From Dyadobacter frigoris (GTDB lineage: Bacteria > Bacteroidota > Bacteroidia > Cytophagales > Spirosomataceae): a stretch of DNA of 64,000 nucleotides. The position numbers and the translations under genes are program-made. The stretch's first letter is position 1. Each line of letters begins with the position of its first letter. Location of the stretch: contig NZ_SZVO01000009.1 in NCBI RefSeq assembly GCF_005280585.1, forward strand, positions 124,001-188,000, given 5' to 3'. The notes beneath the pieces were generated by a model. That model worked only from the letters and a program-made list of their open reading frames with translations. It did not search any database and was not told the DNA's origin. Shown here piece by piece: positions 9,002 through 18,176 of the stretch.

Positions 9002-10022
9002 AACTTTGCTGATCTGTCTTTTGATCGGGTTTGCTTTTGGTATGTACTTATATTTCACTTACGACCAACGGCCTGAGCGTATCGCAATTTCCGTACTTTC
9101 CACGTCTTGCATCGGTTCTTTGATGATGCTTGTCATCACGTACAGGAATTTTTTTACAATGGTCACTTCAGTCCAAAGTTTTAAGATGATCATTATGATC
9201 AGCTTGTTGATTTTGGCTGCACTGGCAGGTTCTGAAATTATGTTTTTTGTGCAGTCAATTTTATGGAAGGATGGGAAGTATCAATGGTTTGGCGGAGGAA
9301 ATATTTATGTGTTGAATATTCTGATTGTGCTGGTTACAGGCATACCGATTTATGTGAGTGAAGAATGGAAGAGTCTTCTGAATTCTCAGATTTTAAATCA
9401 GCAATACCGTGTTTTGGAGCTGGAACAGCAAAAAACTGCTTTTGAACTCGAACTTTTACGCGCGAAAGTAAACCCGCATTTTCTTTATAATGTACATAAC
9501 ACGATTGCAGGGCTTATCTCGAAAGATCCGGCCAAAGCCGAGGAAATGGTGTTGCTTTTATCGAAATTTTTCAGATTTACACTCAACAAAAACAGCGCCA
9601 CTTTTCATTTGGTAACGGATGAAATTGCCATTATCCGCACATATCTGGATATGCAGAAGATACGTTTTGGAGAACGGATGAACTATAAAATTAACGTCGA
9701 TCCCGATGCATTATCTTTACAAATACCATCTTTTATCTTGCAGCCTATCGTAGAAAATGCTGTAAAACACGGCATTGAAAAACGGGCAGAAAATGGATTT
9801 GTTAAAGTTGAGATCGAACTAGATGAAAATACTATGCTGATCACCATTTCTGATTCCGGACCTGAGTTGTCAGCGACTCCCGGTTCTGGAATGGGCCTGC
9901 AAATGGTAAGAAGCAAGCTGGGTTTGCTATACCCCGGAAATTTCACGATGGAATTAAATAACAAACCAGAAAAATATGTCCGGATTACTATCCCAAAAAG
10001 AAATCAGAACGTTGTTGGTTGA
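8985..10022 (+). CDS. LytS-type sensor histidine kinase
   Basis: 345 residues from the ATG at 8985, which overlaps the preceding gene by 17 bases; a TTG seven codons upstream is the alternative. Four N-terminal membrane helices (about 6-125) are followed by a His_kinase domain with H165 in KVNPHFLYN and a HATPase domain (PSFILQPIVENAVKHGIE, DSGPE, GSGMGLQMV). This short layout without a large sensor domain is typical of the LytS/YehU group in Bacteroidota. The LytTR regulator begins within its last 47 bases, so the kinase-regulator pairing is secure. The stimulus is unknown and may involve the coupled upstream membrane protein. Confidence 0.92.
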   Translation: MHPALKTLLICLLIGFAFGMYLYFTYDQRPERIAISVLSTSCIGSLMMLVITYRNFFTMVTSVQSFKMIIMISLLILAALAGSEIMFFVQSILWKDGKYQWFGGGNIYVLNILIVLVTGIPIYVSEEWKSLLNSQILNQQYRVLELEQQKTAFELELLRAKVNPHFLYNVHNTIAGLISKDPAKAEEMVLLLSKFFRFTLNKNSATFHLVTDEIAIIRTYLDMQKIRFGERMNYKINVDPDALSLQIPSFILQPIVENAVKHGIEKRAENGFVKVEIELDENTMLITISDSGPELSATPGSGMGLQMVRSKLGLLYPGNFTMELNNKPEKYVRITIPKRNQNVVG

Positions 10023-10749
10023 CGATGAAGATATTGCGGTTTATCGTCTGAAAAAAACACTGGAAGCGTATCCGCAGATTAAAATAATCGGGGAGGCAAA
10101 AGATGGAAAAACAGCCGTCAGACTAATCAACGATCAGCGCCCTGATCTCGTTTTTCTTGATATTCAAATGCCGGAAATAAATGGTTTTGAAGTGTTGAAT
10201 TACCTTGATTATTTACCCCTGATTGTTTTTGTAACAGCTTATGAAGAATATGCAATAAAAGCTTTCGAGAAAAATTCGCTGGATTATCTGCTAAAACCGG
10301 TTGAAGACGAGCGGCTTGCGATAACCATTAAAAGAGTATTGGAAAGTGATACTGGCGGAGATGATATTTTGCAAAAAATCAAAATGCTGATCACTGAAAA
10401 TAAGCCAAAAGATATTATTACAACTATTCCGGTGAAGACAGGGAATAAGATAACTCTGATTCATGTTTCGGATATCTGTTTTTTTGAGGCAAAAGATAAA
10501 TACGTTTATATCCATACGCACGAGGGCGAAAAGCTTGTCGATTACCCTCTTGGATATTTGCAGGAACGCCTTCCTGAACAATTTCTTCGCGTTCACCGAG
10601 GTTTTATTATCAATAAACTGAAAATCCGGGAGATCCATAAATACTTCAAAGGAACGTATATTTTAGTGATGAATGATCCAAAAAGTTCAAAAATAAAAAG
10701 TGCGTATTCTTATTCTGAAGAGATTCGGGCGAAGTTATTGCTGGTTTGA
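9976..10749 (+). CDS. LytTR-family response regulator
   Basis: 257 residues. The receiver domain (about 10-125) has DDED at 16-19, phospho-acceptor D62 in VFLDIQMP, and the switch T and K in VTAYEEYA and YLLKPV. A LytTR DNA-binding domain (about 155-255) ends the protein, with the diagnostic RVHRGFIINKLKI stretch. Its ATG lies 47 bases inside the kinase gene, an unusually long overlap that suggests coupled translation. Targets are not apparent from the sequence; the nearby 47-aa membrane ORF and the exported 159-aa protein downstream are candidates only by position. Confidence 0.93.
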   Translation: MSGLLSQKEIRTLLVDDEDIAVYRLKKTLEAYPQIKIIGEAKDGKTAVRLINDQRPDLVFLDIQMPEINGFEVLNYLDYLPLIVFVTAYEEYAIKAFEKNSLDYLLKPVEDERLAITIKRVLESDTGGDDILQKIKMLITENKPKDIITTIPVKTGNKITLIHVSDICFFEAKDKYVYIHTHEGEKLVDYPLGYLQERLPEQFLRVHRGFIINKLKIREIHKYFKGTYILVMNDPKSSKIKSAYSYSEEIRAKLLLV

Positions 10750-10921
10750 GGTGTGGTTTTTGTTTTAGAATTAGCGGGTGTCATCATTTTTTTTCCTCCC
10801 AAATATCAACTTATCCCCACCGGTTTCTATAATCCTGCCCCCGTTTGTCAATCTGTAAAATTCAGATCAGGATTCCGTGACATTTTTAAAGTGAATTTCA
10901 ACCACTAATTAATAACTGCGT

Positions 10922-11065
10922 ATGGCACGGGGCGAACACTTTACAAATAGAAATAGTATTAAAACAGTCAGGGAAGGTCTTAGGAGATTTTTGGAAAGAG
11001 GCTTCGACTGGATTGCTTTGTTAATTATCACTTTGATCATCCTTTTTAGTCTCGTCTTTTTCTGA
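10922..11065 (+). CDS. 47-residue single-pass membrane protein (small ORF)
   Basis: ATG at 10922, TGA at 11063-11065. The product has a basic, polar N-terminal half (with RNSIKTVREGLRRFLERG) and one hydrophobic helix of about 17 residues from IALLIITLII to the end. The charge pattern favours a cytoplasmic N-terminus with the helix at the C-terminus. It sits alone between the LytTR regulator and the 159-residue gene. I do not recognise a family. The sharp soluble/hydrophobic split argues against chance, but no conservation evidence is available here. Confidence 0.5.
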   Translation: MARGEHFTNRNSIKTVREGLRRFLERGFDWIALLIITLIILFSLVFF

Positions 11066-11091
11066 AATTTCACACATTCTCAACACTTATT

Positions 11092-11571
11092 ATGAAATCA
11101 CTTCTAACATTCCTAGCCTTTAATGTAGTCCTTTTGATTTGTTGTTATGAGAAAAAATGTGCGGGCTCTATGAATGAAGCAACACATATTGAGCCTGTTA
11201 ACGCGGTGGGCACTTTTACGGCAGAGTTTGGGACTGATAAAAGCCGCGATTCAAAAAGGCATACTCGAATGCACATTGTGATAATGAATGGTTTTGTCAA
11301 AGGATATTATTCCGAAGCGGGTTTAACTGAGCGCATTGATGTTGTTGGCGCATTAAGCAGTCGGAGTGAAATGATTCTAATTGAATCACAAAGGGGCGAA
11401 ATAACGCGGACATTTCAAGGTAAATTTAAAAAGAAGGGAAAAGAGCTAATACTTCTTTCCGGTATTTGGCAAAGTGCAAATAACACTATGCTTACGAGGT
11501 TAACTGAGAATAAAGTTATGCCAGATTCTGATCATCCGCAAGCATTTTCATTAATCAGTAAAAAGCAGTAA
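11092..11571 (+). CDS. exported hypothetical protein, possible lipoprotein
   Basis: 159 residues. The N-terminus is a signal sequence (MKSLLTFLAFNVVLLICC) whose two cysteines at 17-18 could serve as a lipobox, though the local context is not ideal. The mature part is short and rich in beta-type sequence (TFTAEFGTD, FVKGYYSEAG, FQGKFKKKGK) and ends in a polar tail. No domain is recognised. It lies 26 bases after the 47-residue membrane ORF and 67 bases before the propeller kinase, so it may share regulation with either. Confidence 0.65.
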   Translation: MKSLLTFLAFNVVLLICCYEKKCAGSMNEATHIEPVNAVGTFTAEFGTDKSRDSKRHTRMHIVIMNGFVKGYYSEAGLTERIDVVGALSSRSEMILIESQRGEITRTFQGKFKKKGKELILLSGIWQSANNTMLTRLTENKVMPDSDHPQAFSLISKKQ

Positions 11572-11638
11572 ATCTTGACTTTAACCTGTTTGCGGGTTAT
11601 AACTTATAGCGTAATTATATCAAATCAATAGTTGGTTT

Positions 11639-14600
11639 ATGAGGTATTTACAGGTATTCCTGCTGTTGTTTTTTACCTCGGGGCAGCTCTGTGCCCAAAT
11701 GCCATCTCTGACTCTGGAACATTTGACAACAAAGGAGGGGCTTCCATCCAATGAGGTCTGGTCGCTGACTAATGACAAACAGGGGTTTTTGTGGATTGGT
11801 ACCGGCAGGAATATTTGTCGCTATGACGGTTACAGTTTTTTAAGGCTCGATAGTCTGAAATTAGGATATTGCTCAGGAGTTTCAACCGACTCAAAAGGTA
11901 ATATTTATACCTCCAATGATACCAGAGGTTTATGTAAAATCGATGCAAAAACACTGACTGTCACCACGCTGGCAACAAACAATTATGATGATTCTGATCC
12001 AAACAATGACCTGCACGAACAAGGGATGGTGGACAGCCATGATCAGGTCTGGGTTTGCGACTATACCTCGGTAAAACGATATAATCCTGCAACCGGGAAG
12101 CTTCACCGATATACCTTTCCCCAAACTGCTTCGGGCGGTGATATTTATCAGTATGCCAGCTTTTTTGAAGATGCAAAACGGACACTTTGGATCGTTTCAG
12201 AAATTGGTCTTTATCGCTATGACCGAAATGCAGACAAACTTGTCTGTATGCTTGGGAATGCAGCGGTTTTAGCAAAAAATAGGATACCGATACGCCTCTC
12301 AAAAGCCTGTGAGGATAGCAATGGGAATCTTTGGATAGGCGGCTACGAATACGGCCTGGTGCGTTTTTCTCCCGCCGATCAGTCTTTTAGTATACGAAAA
12401 ACAGGTTTTGAACATAACCACGTTATTTGTGTCCAGGAATCACAGGACGAAAATGGTCGGAAACTCCTTTTTGTTGGTACAAATGACGGGATCAGTATTT
12501 TTTATCCGGATCGTAATGAACTCTACAATTTGCCTGAATTTTATAATAATGGAATCCGGGTCAAAACGATGTATGAAGACAAAGTAAACCGGATTCTTTG
12601 GATAGGAACCAGTGACGGTGTCTACAAGTACCGGTATGGCAATGCCGGAATTCGTACCATTGCGATTCCTGCGGGTGTGGTGAGGCTTCCGGTTCAGATT
12701 ACTGCGATTTTACCTGCGCCGGATGAAACCTTTCTTTTAGGCCTTTCTCATTCGGGCGCCCTGATCTGGAAACCTTCTGAAAATTTCTTCAAATTATTGC
12801 CATATCCTACCGACGCGCTCACACAGCAAATGCGATGGATTCAGGGTCGGCCTTATGCTTTTACAGATAAGGGCGTTTTTACCGCCGATCTGAAAAAGGG
12901 AAACTTTTCAGTCTTTTCACCAGCATCGGCTTTATTTAAAAATACAGATTTCAGAGATGGATTGCTGGATAAGAAGGGCCGTTTGTGGATTGCCAATTTG
13001 AATGAAGGTTTGAAAGTAATTGATCCGTTTACGAAACAGGAAATTAAATTATGGTCTGCCAAACAAGGCCGGAAATTATTAAATCTGACTTATCTGAAGG
13101 CGATCCTTGAAGGCGTTGATGGGCGGATCTGGGTAGCGACTTGCTCGCGCGGGTTATTCTTTTTCGATGAGAAGGCGGGAGAATTCGTAAATATTGAAAC
13201 GTTGCCGGAAAATAAGGGAAAAATAATCGGGGGAGATTGTATCAATGGTATGCAAAAGGGGCCAAACGGCACGATTCTGATTTCCAGCTGGGGAGGCGTT
13301 TCGAAAATTTCCTATACTGGTGAGATTTTAAGCACATTTGAGTTTAAAACAGATGCGCTCAATGATACCTATTGTGCTAACATCGCTGAAATGCCTGGTG
13401 GAAATCTTTGGTTCAGTACCAATGAGGGCATTCACATTGCTAACCCTAAAACTCATGATATCCGGTACCTGACAACGATTGAGGGACTAAAAAGCAACGC
13501 TCCGGTAGGATTTTATCGCGGCGCAGGCAATGAGCTTTTTTTGGGGCATACCAATGCAATTAATATTTTAGATATCAATCAGTTGAATACCAGTATGGTA
13601 ACGCCAAGGGTTATAATCAGTTCGGTTGAAATAAAAGGCAAAACTTTACACCAGGATCTGACCAAAGAAATCATTCTTGACCCTGATGAAAATGCGATAA
13701 CCTTCAATTTCTCAACATTGAATTTTGAACCCGCTTCTAAAAATTTATTCAGTTTTAAACTCGAAGGCTTTGAAGCTAACTGGATTGATCTGGGCAATCA
13801 GCATACGGTTTCTTTTACCAACCTTCCGGCAAAATCGTACCGGTTGCTGGTAAGAAGCAGAAATAGTTCTGGTAAAATAAGTGATAAACCACTCATTGTT
13901 CAGTTCCGGGTTGAGCCTTATTTTATCAATACCTTGTTTTTCAGGACACTGATCGGATTAGCCATAGCGGCTATGATCGTAGCCATGATGCGGTGGCGCG
14001 TCAATACACTTGCAGAGCGGAACCGGCTTGATCTGCAAATAGCGGAATGGCGGCTTAAAGCGCTGCAATCGCAAATGAACCCTCATTTTTTATTCAATTC
14101 ACTCAACTCAATTCAAAATTATTTGTTGACAAACAGGGGTGTGGAAGGAGCAAAATATCTGTCGAAATTCTCAAAACTGGTTCGCCGGATCATGGAGAAT
14201 TCCAACCACCAGTATCTTTCCTTTGAGCAGATCATTGATACGCTTCGTATGTATGTAGAGATAGAATCTTTTCGATTCAATCATGAATTCAGTTATATTT
14301 TTGAAATTGAAGATAATGAAGTGTTGCTGGATGCACACTTGCCGCCGATGCTTTTGCAGCCTTATGTTGAAAATGCTATCTGGCATGGTTTGATGCCAAA
14401 AGAAGGCGAGAAAAAGTTGAAGATAACCGGTAGCATTCGGGATAAACATATTGTTTGCACCATTGAAGACAACGGTGTTGGACGAACTTTTGCGCCGCGC
14501 ACGGAAGGCCATATTTCGCGTGGAGAGGAAATGACCAAAGGGATTTTTGAATCCCTGCGCCATAAAGATAGTGACGCGAAAATTGAATTTACAGATTTAT

Positions 14601-14665
14601 TTGATGCTGATAATCAACCTGCCGGAACACGGGTAAGCATGAAAATTCCACTTGAAAATGTATAA
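11639..14665 (+). CDS. propeller-sensor histidine kinase (two-component regulator propeller, LytS-type)
   Basis: 1008 residues. A signal peptide (about 1-20) leads into a long periplasmic sensor of two-component-regulator propeller repeats (for example GFLWIGTGRNICRYDG, GNLWIGGYEYGLVRF, GRIWVATCSRGLFFF), then a Y_Y_Y domain (about 695-760), one membrane helix (about 765-787) and a cytoplasmic His_kinase domain with H816 in QMNPHFLFNSLNSIQ and an ATPase domain (PPMLLQPYVENAIWHGL). Related sensors detect extracellular saccharides or other ligands. It has no receiver or AraC domain of its own; the LytTR regulator starts 3 bases downstream and is its clear partner. Confidence 0.93.
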   Translation: MRYLQVFLLLFFTSGQLCAQMPSLTLEHLTTKEGLPSNEVWSLTNDKQGFLWIGTGRNICRYDGYSFLRLDSLKLGYCSGVSTDSKGNIYTSNDTRGLCKIDAKTLTVTTLATNNYDDSDPNNDLHEQGMVDSHDQVWVCDYTSVKRYNPATGKLHRYTFPQTASGGDIYQYASFFEDAKRTLWIVSEIGLYRYDRNADKLVCMLGNAAVLAKNRIPIRLSKACEDSNGNLWIGGYEYGLVRFSPADQSFSIRKTGFEHNHVICVQESQDENGRKLLFVGTNDGISIFYPDRNELYNLPEFYNNGIRVKTMYEDKVNRILWIGTSDGVYKYRYGNAGIRTIAIPAGVVRLPVQITAILPAPDETFLLGLSHSGALIWKPSENFFKLLPYPTDALTQQMRWIQGRPYAFTDKGVFTADLKKGNFSVFSPASALFKNTDFRDGLLDKKGRLWIANLNEGLKVIDPFTKQEIKLWSAKQGRKLLNLTYLKAILEGVDGRIWVATCSRGLFFFDEKAGEFVNIETLPENKGKIIGGDCINGMQKGPNGTILISSWGGVSKISYTGEILSTFEFKTDALNDTYCANIAEMPGGNLWFSTNEGIHIANPKTHDIRYLTTIEGLKSNAPVGFYRGAGNELFLGHTNAINILDINQLNTSMVTPRVIISSVEIKGKTLHQDLTKEIILDPDENAITFNFSTLNFEPASKNLFSFKLEGFEANWIDLGNQHTVSFTNLPAKSYRLLVRSRNSSGKISDKPLIVQFRVEPYFINTLFFRTLIGLAIAAMIVAMMRWRVNTLAERNRLDLQIAEWRLKALQSQMNPHFLFNSLNSIQNYLLTNRGVEGAKYLSKFSKLVRRIMENSNHQYLSFEQIIDTLRMYVEIESFRFNHEFSYIFEIEDNEVLLDAHLPPMLLQPYVENAIWHGLMPKEGEKKLKITGSIRDKHIVCTIEDNGVGRTFAPRTEGHISRGEEMTKGIFESLRHKDSDAKIEFTDLFDADNQPAGTRVSMKIPLENV

Positions 14666-14668
14666 CAT

Positions 14669-15475
14669 ATGAAACAAGATTTACGCGCTGTTATCATTGA
14701 TGATGAAACCAACGCCCGCGAAGCGCTGTCTAACCTGCTCAGGTTGGTTTGCCCCGAGGTTGAAATTTGTGGTGAAGCAAAAAATGCTGATCTGGGTATT
14801 GAAGTGATAAAGGAGCAGAAACCTAATCTTGTTTTTCTTGATATTCAAATGCCGGGAAAATCAGGATTTGATTTACTGGCTTCTTTTGAAAAAGTGGATT
14901 TTGGTATCATTTTTACTACGGCTTATCAGGAATTTGCCATTCGTGCATTCCGTTTCAGTGCCATAGATTATCTTCTCAAACCGATTGATCCTGATGAATT
15001 ACAGGCAGCCGTTGAGAAATATAAATCCCAGACCGCCGGCTTAAACCCACAGCAGATTCAGATTTTACAGCAGCAACTGGACACTCCGGGAACTGTGCGT
15101 CTGGTTAATCGTCAAAAGAATGATAACCAGCGTATTGCACTGCCAACAGCAGAAGGAATTCACTTTGTACAGATGACAGACATTATTCAATGTGAATCGC
15201 TTGGGTCATATACCAAATTTCACCTGATTAAAGGACCCGCCATTGTTGTTTCCCGACTTTTGAAAGAATATGAAGAGATTCTGGATAACTATTATTTTTT
15301 CCGTGTCCATCAATCCAATATCATCAACCTGGAACATATCAAGCGTTATGTGAAAGGAGACGGGGGACAGGTCTGGATGAGCGACAATACTGAAATTGAA
15401 GTATCGCGCCGGCGAAAAGAGGAATTTTTGTCTTTATTGTCAGATTTTTATGTCAATTCAGGGAAATTAAAATAA
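14669..15475 (+). CDS. LytTR-family response regulator, partner of the propeller kinase
   Basis: 268 residues. The receiver domain (about 5-122) has DDE at 11-13, phospho-acceptor D58 in VFLDIQMP, and T and K in FTTAYQEFA and YLLKPID. A linker of about 45 residues rich in glutamine joins it to a LytTR domain (about 165-262), with the typical YYFFRVHQSNIINLEHIKRY. The gene begins 3 bases after the propeller kinase stop, so both are made from one transcript. Targets cannot be read from the window; the lipoprotein 250 bases downstream is the nearest gene. Confidence 0.93.
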   Translation: MKQDLRAVIIDDETNAREALSNLLRLVCPEVEICGEAKNADLGIEVIKEQKPNLVFLDIQMPGKSGFDLLASFEKVDFGIIFTTAYQEFAIRAFRFSAIDYLLKPIDPDELQAAVEKYKSQTAGLNPQQIQILQQQLDTPGTVRLVNRQKNDNQRIALPTAEGIHFVQMTDIIQCESLGSYTKFHLIKGPAIVVSRLLKEYEEILDNYYFFRVHQSNIINLEHIKRYVKGDGGQVWMSDNTEIEVSRRRKEEFLSLLSDFYVNSGKLK

Positions 15476-15611
15476 GATCCCGGGTTTATTTGTCGTTTAT
15501 CGAAAGCGTAATGTTTCAAATTAACCAACAGATTTACAGTACTTTTTCAGCCATTTGTATATCATTTCTCACCGTGTTTAAAGTAAAACCTGCCTAACAT
15601 ATATTCTGAAA

Positions 15612-15640
15612 TTTGAGGGCTTAATGTTGTATTAGTTTTG
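15612..15640 (+). promoter_or_regulatory. Bacteroidota-type promoter (TTTG-N17-TAGTTTTG)
   Basis: TTTG at 15612-15615 and an exact TAnnTTTG match at 15633-15640 with a 17-base spacer. Transcription would begin near 15646, leaving a leader of roughly 80 bases before the lipoprotein gene at 15729. Confidence 0.5.
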
Positions 15641-15728
15641 AAATGTCAAAGGGAAACAAAGACAAAAACACTACGGTTTTCTTGTCATTTCCCGGGTTCT
15701 CATCCTTAACAAACAACTTTATAGTGTT

Positions 15729-16202
15729 ATGAAAACTTCTTCAATTTTAGTACTTTTTGTTATGATTTGTCTTGCAGGTTTTACGTCTTGCAGTAAAAAA
15801 TCTGATGACGTCACACCAGATCCGGCCGCTACGGTTGGATTCAAAGTGAAGGTGGACGGAAATAATTATGCACCGGATTATGCCTATGCACTGGCGAGTT
15901 TTCCGGGTGCAAACGGTTATTACGCCATTTATGGAATGGATAGTAAAACCAGCGATGTCGTTGCTATTGCGCTTCCAAACTCGGCGGTAGAAGGAACTTA
16001 CCCAATCAATGAAGTTAATTTTGGCATCATCACAATCAGCAAAGAAGATTTTTCAACCATTAACGGAGGAAGTGGCAGTGTAACCATAACCAAAAAAACA
16101 GCCACAAACCTGGCGGGCACTTTTAGTTTCATAGCCTATGACGCGTCTGGTACTAAAAAAAGGACTTTAACGGAGGGCAGTTTCAACGTAAATGTGCGAT
16201 AA
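15729..16202 (+). CDS. small lipoprotein of unknown function
   Basis: 157 residues with a clear lipoprotein signal peptide: hydrophobic stretch from 6 to 18 and lipobox Cys21 in FTSCSKK, followed by a charged linker (KKSDDVTPDP). The mature domain of about 120 residues looks all-beta, with DGNNYAPDYAYALASF, TYPINEVNFG and GTFSFIAYDASGTKK, a pattern seen in many Bacteroidota surface or periplasmic lipoproteins. No catalytic motif is visible. It has its own promoter-like element upstream and a terminator downstream, so it is probably a single-gene unit. Confidence 0.8.
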   Translation: MKTSSILVLFVMICLAGFTSCSKKSDDVTPDPAATVGFKVKVDGNNYAPDYAYALASFPGANGYYAIYGMDSKTSDVVAIALPNSAVEGTYPINEVNFGIITISKEDFSTINGGSGSVTITKKTATNLAGTFSFIAYDASGTKKRTLTEGSFNVNVR

Positions 16203-16238
16203 TATTCCAAAAACACTTCATTCAGACTAAATTTTTTG

Positions 16239-16264
16239 AGGCTGCCGTAAGGTGGCCTTTTTTT
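16239..16264 (+). terminator. intrinsic terminator after the lipoprotein gene
   Basis: Arms 16239-16246 and 16251-16258 form an 8-bp stem with two G-T wobbles and a GTAA loop, followed by seven T. Confidence 0.75.
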
Positions 16265-16352
16265 ATTTTTCTGGTTGGTTAGATACGAATCAGATGCTAT
16301 CCGCAATCAATACGCTATTTTGAAAGGACAGATTTAAAATTAGGGATTTTAC

Positions 16353-17903
16353 CTAATTACGTCCCCCCGGCCTGGTAAAACCATTTACATTTTGCTTATT
16401 CAATTCATCTTTCAATTTCCTGGCAATATCGGGGAATTGCTCAACCAGATTTTTACTTTCGGTTGGGTCCTTGCTAAGGTCGTATAGCTGCGATTTTAAA
16501 TCCGAAGTCGCTGATTCATCTTTCGACCAGCCACCACTGCCTTGTCCGTCAACATATTTCCATTTTCCGCTTTTGATCGCAAACATTCCGTTTATGGAGT
16601 GATGTACTATACTTTTCCTTCCGGACTTAGCGGTATGATTTTCGTGAAGTATCATTGAAAAATCAAAACTGTCCTGTGCGGCATTGTCAGGAATTTTCTG
16701 GCCAGTGATGGAAGCGAAAGTTGCCAGAAGATCGGTCAGACATATTGTTTCGTTAGTAATTTGATTTGACTTAATGGTGCTTGGCCAGCTTGCAATGAAG
16801 GGAACGTGGTGCCCGCCTTCCCAAATATCTGATTTTTGTCCCCTGAAAATGTAGTTGGCCTGGTGGGTAGGATATATTTTTTTATCACCCGGTTTCCAGT
16901 CGGCCCCGTTGTCGGAAGTAAAGATGATCAAAGTGTTTTTGGTCAGGCCCAGACTGTCGAGCGTACGAAGCACCTTTCCAACAACATGATCAGTATGTGC
17001 CACGAAATCACCATAAATTCCAGCCTTGGATTTATCTTTAAACTGTGCCGAGGGTAGCCAAGGTGTGTGTGGACTTGTTAAAGGCAAATACAAAAAAAAT
17101 GGTTTTTTCTTTTTTGCAGAACTTATCAAAAATTCAGAGGCCTTATCAGAAAATTGATCGAGCGTTTTTTCTATTTTGAAATTGGTAGAAGCTTTTCCTT
17201 CCCGCCAGAAAACGCCTCGGGGAGAATTTCTTCCTTCCAATTTCACAATTCCTTTTTCTGAGGGTTTTCCATTTTCAAAATAGATATACGGCGGGATGTC
17301 CAGCGACGATGGAATAACGTAGCTATAATCAAAACCAAGATTATTAGGGCTTTGAAGAAGCGGCTGTTCCACGTCAATACCTTCACCTGTCGGCCAGCCG
17401 TTTGTGGTATCAACCTTGTTGATTGCGGAGTTATCTTTATTATTGGCAAAGCCCAATCCAAGATGCCATTTTCCGATCACAGCTGTATTATAGCCAGCTT
17501 TTTTTAGTAAATCAGCGATAGTAAATCTTTCATTTTCAATCAAAGGAGCTGAATAGCCACCTAGTACTCCTTTTTTTAATGACGAACGAAAAGCGTATCG
17601 GCCAGTAATCAGGCCATAGCGGGTAGGGGAGCATACAGCGGATCCGGAATGGGCATCGGTAAATTTTATTCCATTGCCAGCAAGTTTGTCAAGGTTGGGT
17701 GTTGGGATCTGAGAATTTGGATTGAATGATTTTATGTCTCCATAACCCATGTCATCGGCAAGTATGACCACGATGTTAGGTGTTTGTCCCTCTAAATTTT
17801 CTGCACTTTTCTCTTTGTCAGTAAAAGCCAGTAACATGCTTAAAATGCAGCCAAATAATGCAAACATTAATTTTTGTCCCGAAGTCCATCGTATTGAATT
17901 CAT
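16353..17903 (-). CDS. sulfatase (arylsulfatase family, Cys-type)
   Basis: 516 residues from the ATG at 17903 (an ATG eight codons upstream is possible). An N-terminal hydrophobic stretch serves as signal peptide or anchor. The formylglycine site is C91 in the motif AVCSPTRYGLITGRY, a CxPxR signature; the metal-binding ILADDMGYGD lies near residue 50, and later FTSDNGAD completes the calcium site. The enzyme should hydrolyse sulfate esters in the periplasm after activation by a sulfatase-modifying enzyme, which is not in this window. The gene stands alone, convergent with the lipoprotein gene; the substrate, glycan or small aryl sulfate, cannot be told. Confidence 0.92.
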   Translation of the reverse strand: MNSIRWTSGQKLMFALFGCILSMLLAFTDKEKSAENLEGQTPNIVVILADDMGYGDIKSFNPNSQIPTPNLDKLAGNGIKFTDAHSGSAVCSPTRYGLITGRYAFRSSLKKGVLGGYSAPLIENERFTIADLLKKAGYNTAVIGKWHLGLGFANNKDNSAINKVDTTNGWPTGEGIDVEQPLLQSPNNLGFDYSYVIPSSLDIPPYIYFENGKPSEKGIVKLEGRNSPRGVFWREGKASTNFKIEKTLDQFSDKASEFLISSAKKKKPFFLYLPLTSPHTPWLPSAQFKDKSKAGIYGDFVAHTDHVVGKVLRTLDSLGLTKNTLIIFTSDNGADWKPGDKKIYPTHQANYIFRGQKSDIWEGGHHVPFIASWPSTIKSNQITNETICLTDLLATFASITGQKIPDNAAQDSFDFSMILHENHTAKSGRKSIVHHSINGMFAIKSGKWKYVDGQGSGGWSKDESATSDLKSQLYDLSKDPTESKNLVEQFPDIARKLKDELNKQNVNGFTRPGGRN

Positions 17904-18114
17904 ATTGAAATCTATGTAATCTACCAATTTTATATTGTAATAATAGTACTTAATTGTCAGAAAACCTGTGAAATCAATCTTACCCGGACAAATAAAAACT
18001 CAGGACTATTTCGCAAATGGATGGAAAACCCGCTTTTCTTTGGAAAGATAAAACCTGTTTTGCTCCAAATATCGGCAGGAATTATTGCTACGGATTTCCA
18101 AATCATTCCCTCAA

Positions 18115-18160
18115 AACCAAATCAGGCGCGAATGCTAATGCACCCGCGCCTGATTTGGTT
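18115..18160 (-). terminator. 16-bp perfect hairpin downstream of the efflux operon
   Basis: Arms 18115-18130 and 18145-18160 are perfectly complementary over 16 bp (GC-rich in the inner half) with a 14-base loop. Read on the minus strand it follows the RND gene stop by about 16 bases and is followed by TTTTGA, fitting an intrinsic terminator. Confidence 0.7.
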
Positions 18161-18176
18161 ATATAAAGCCTGACTT

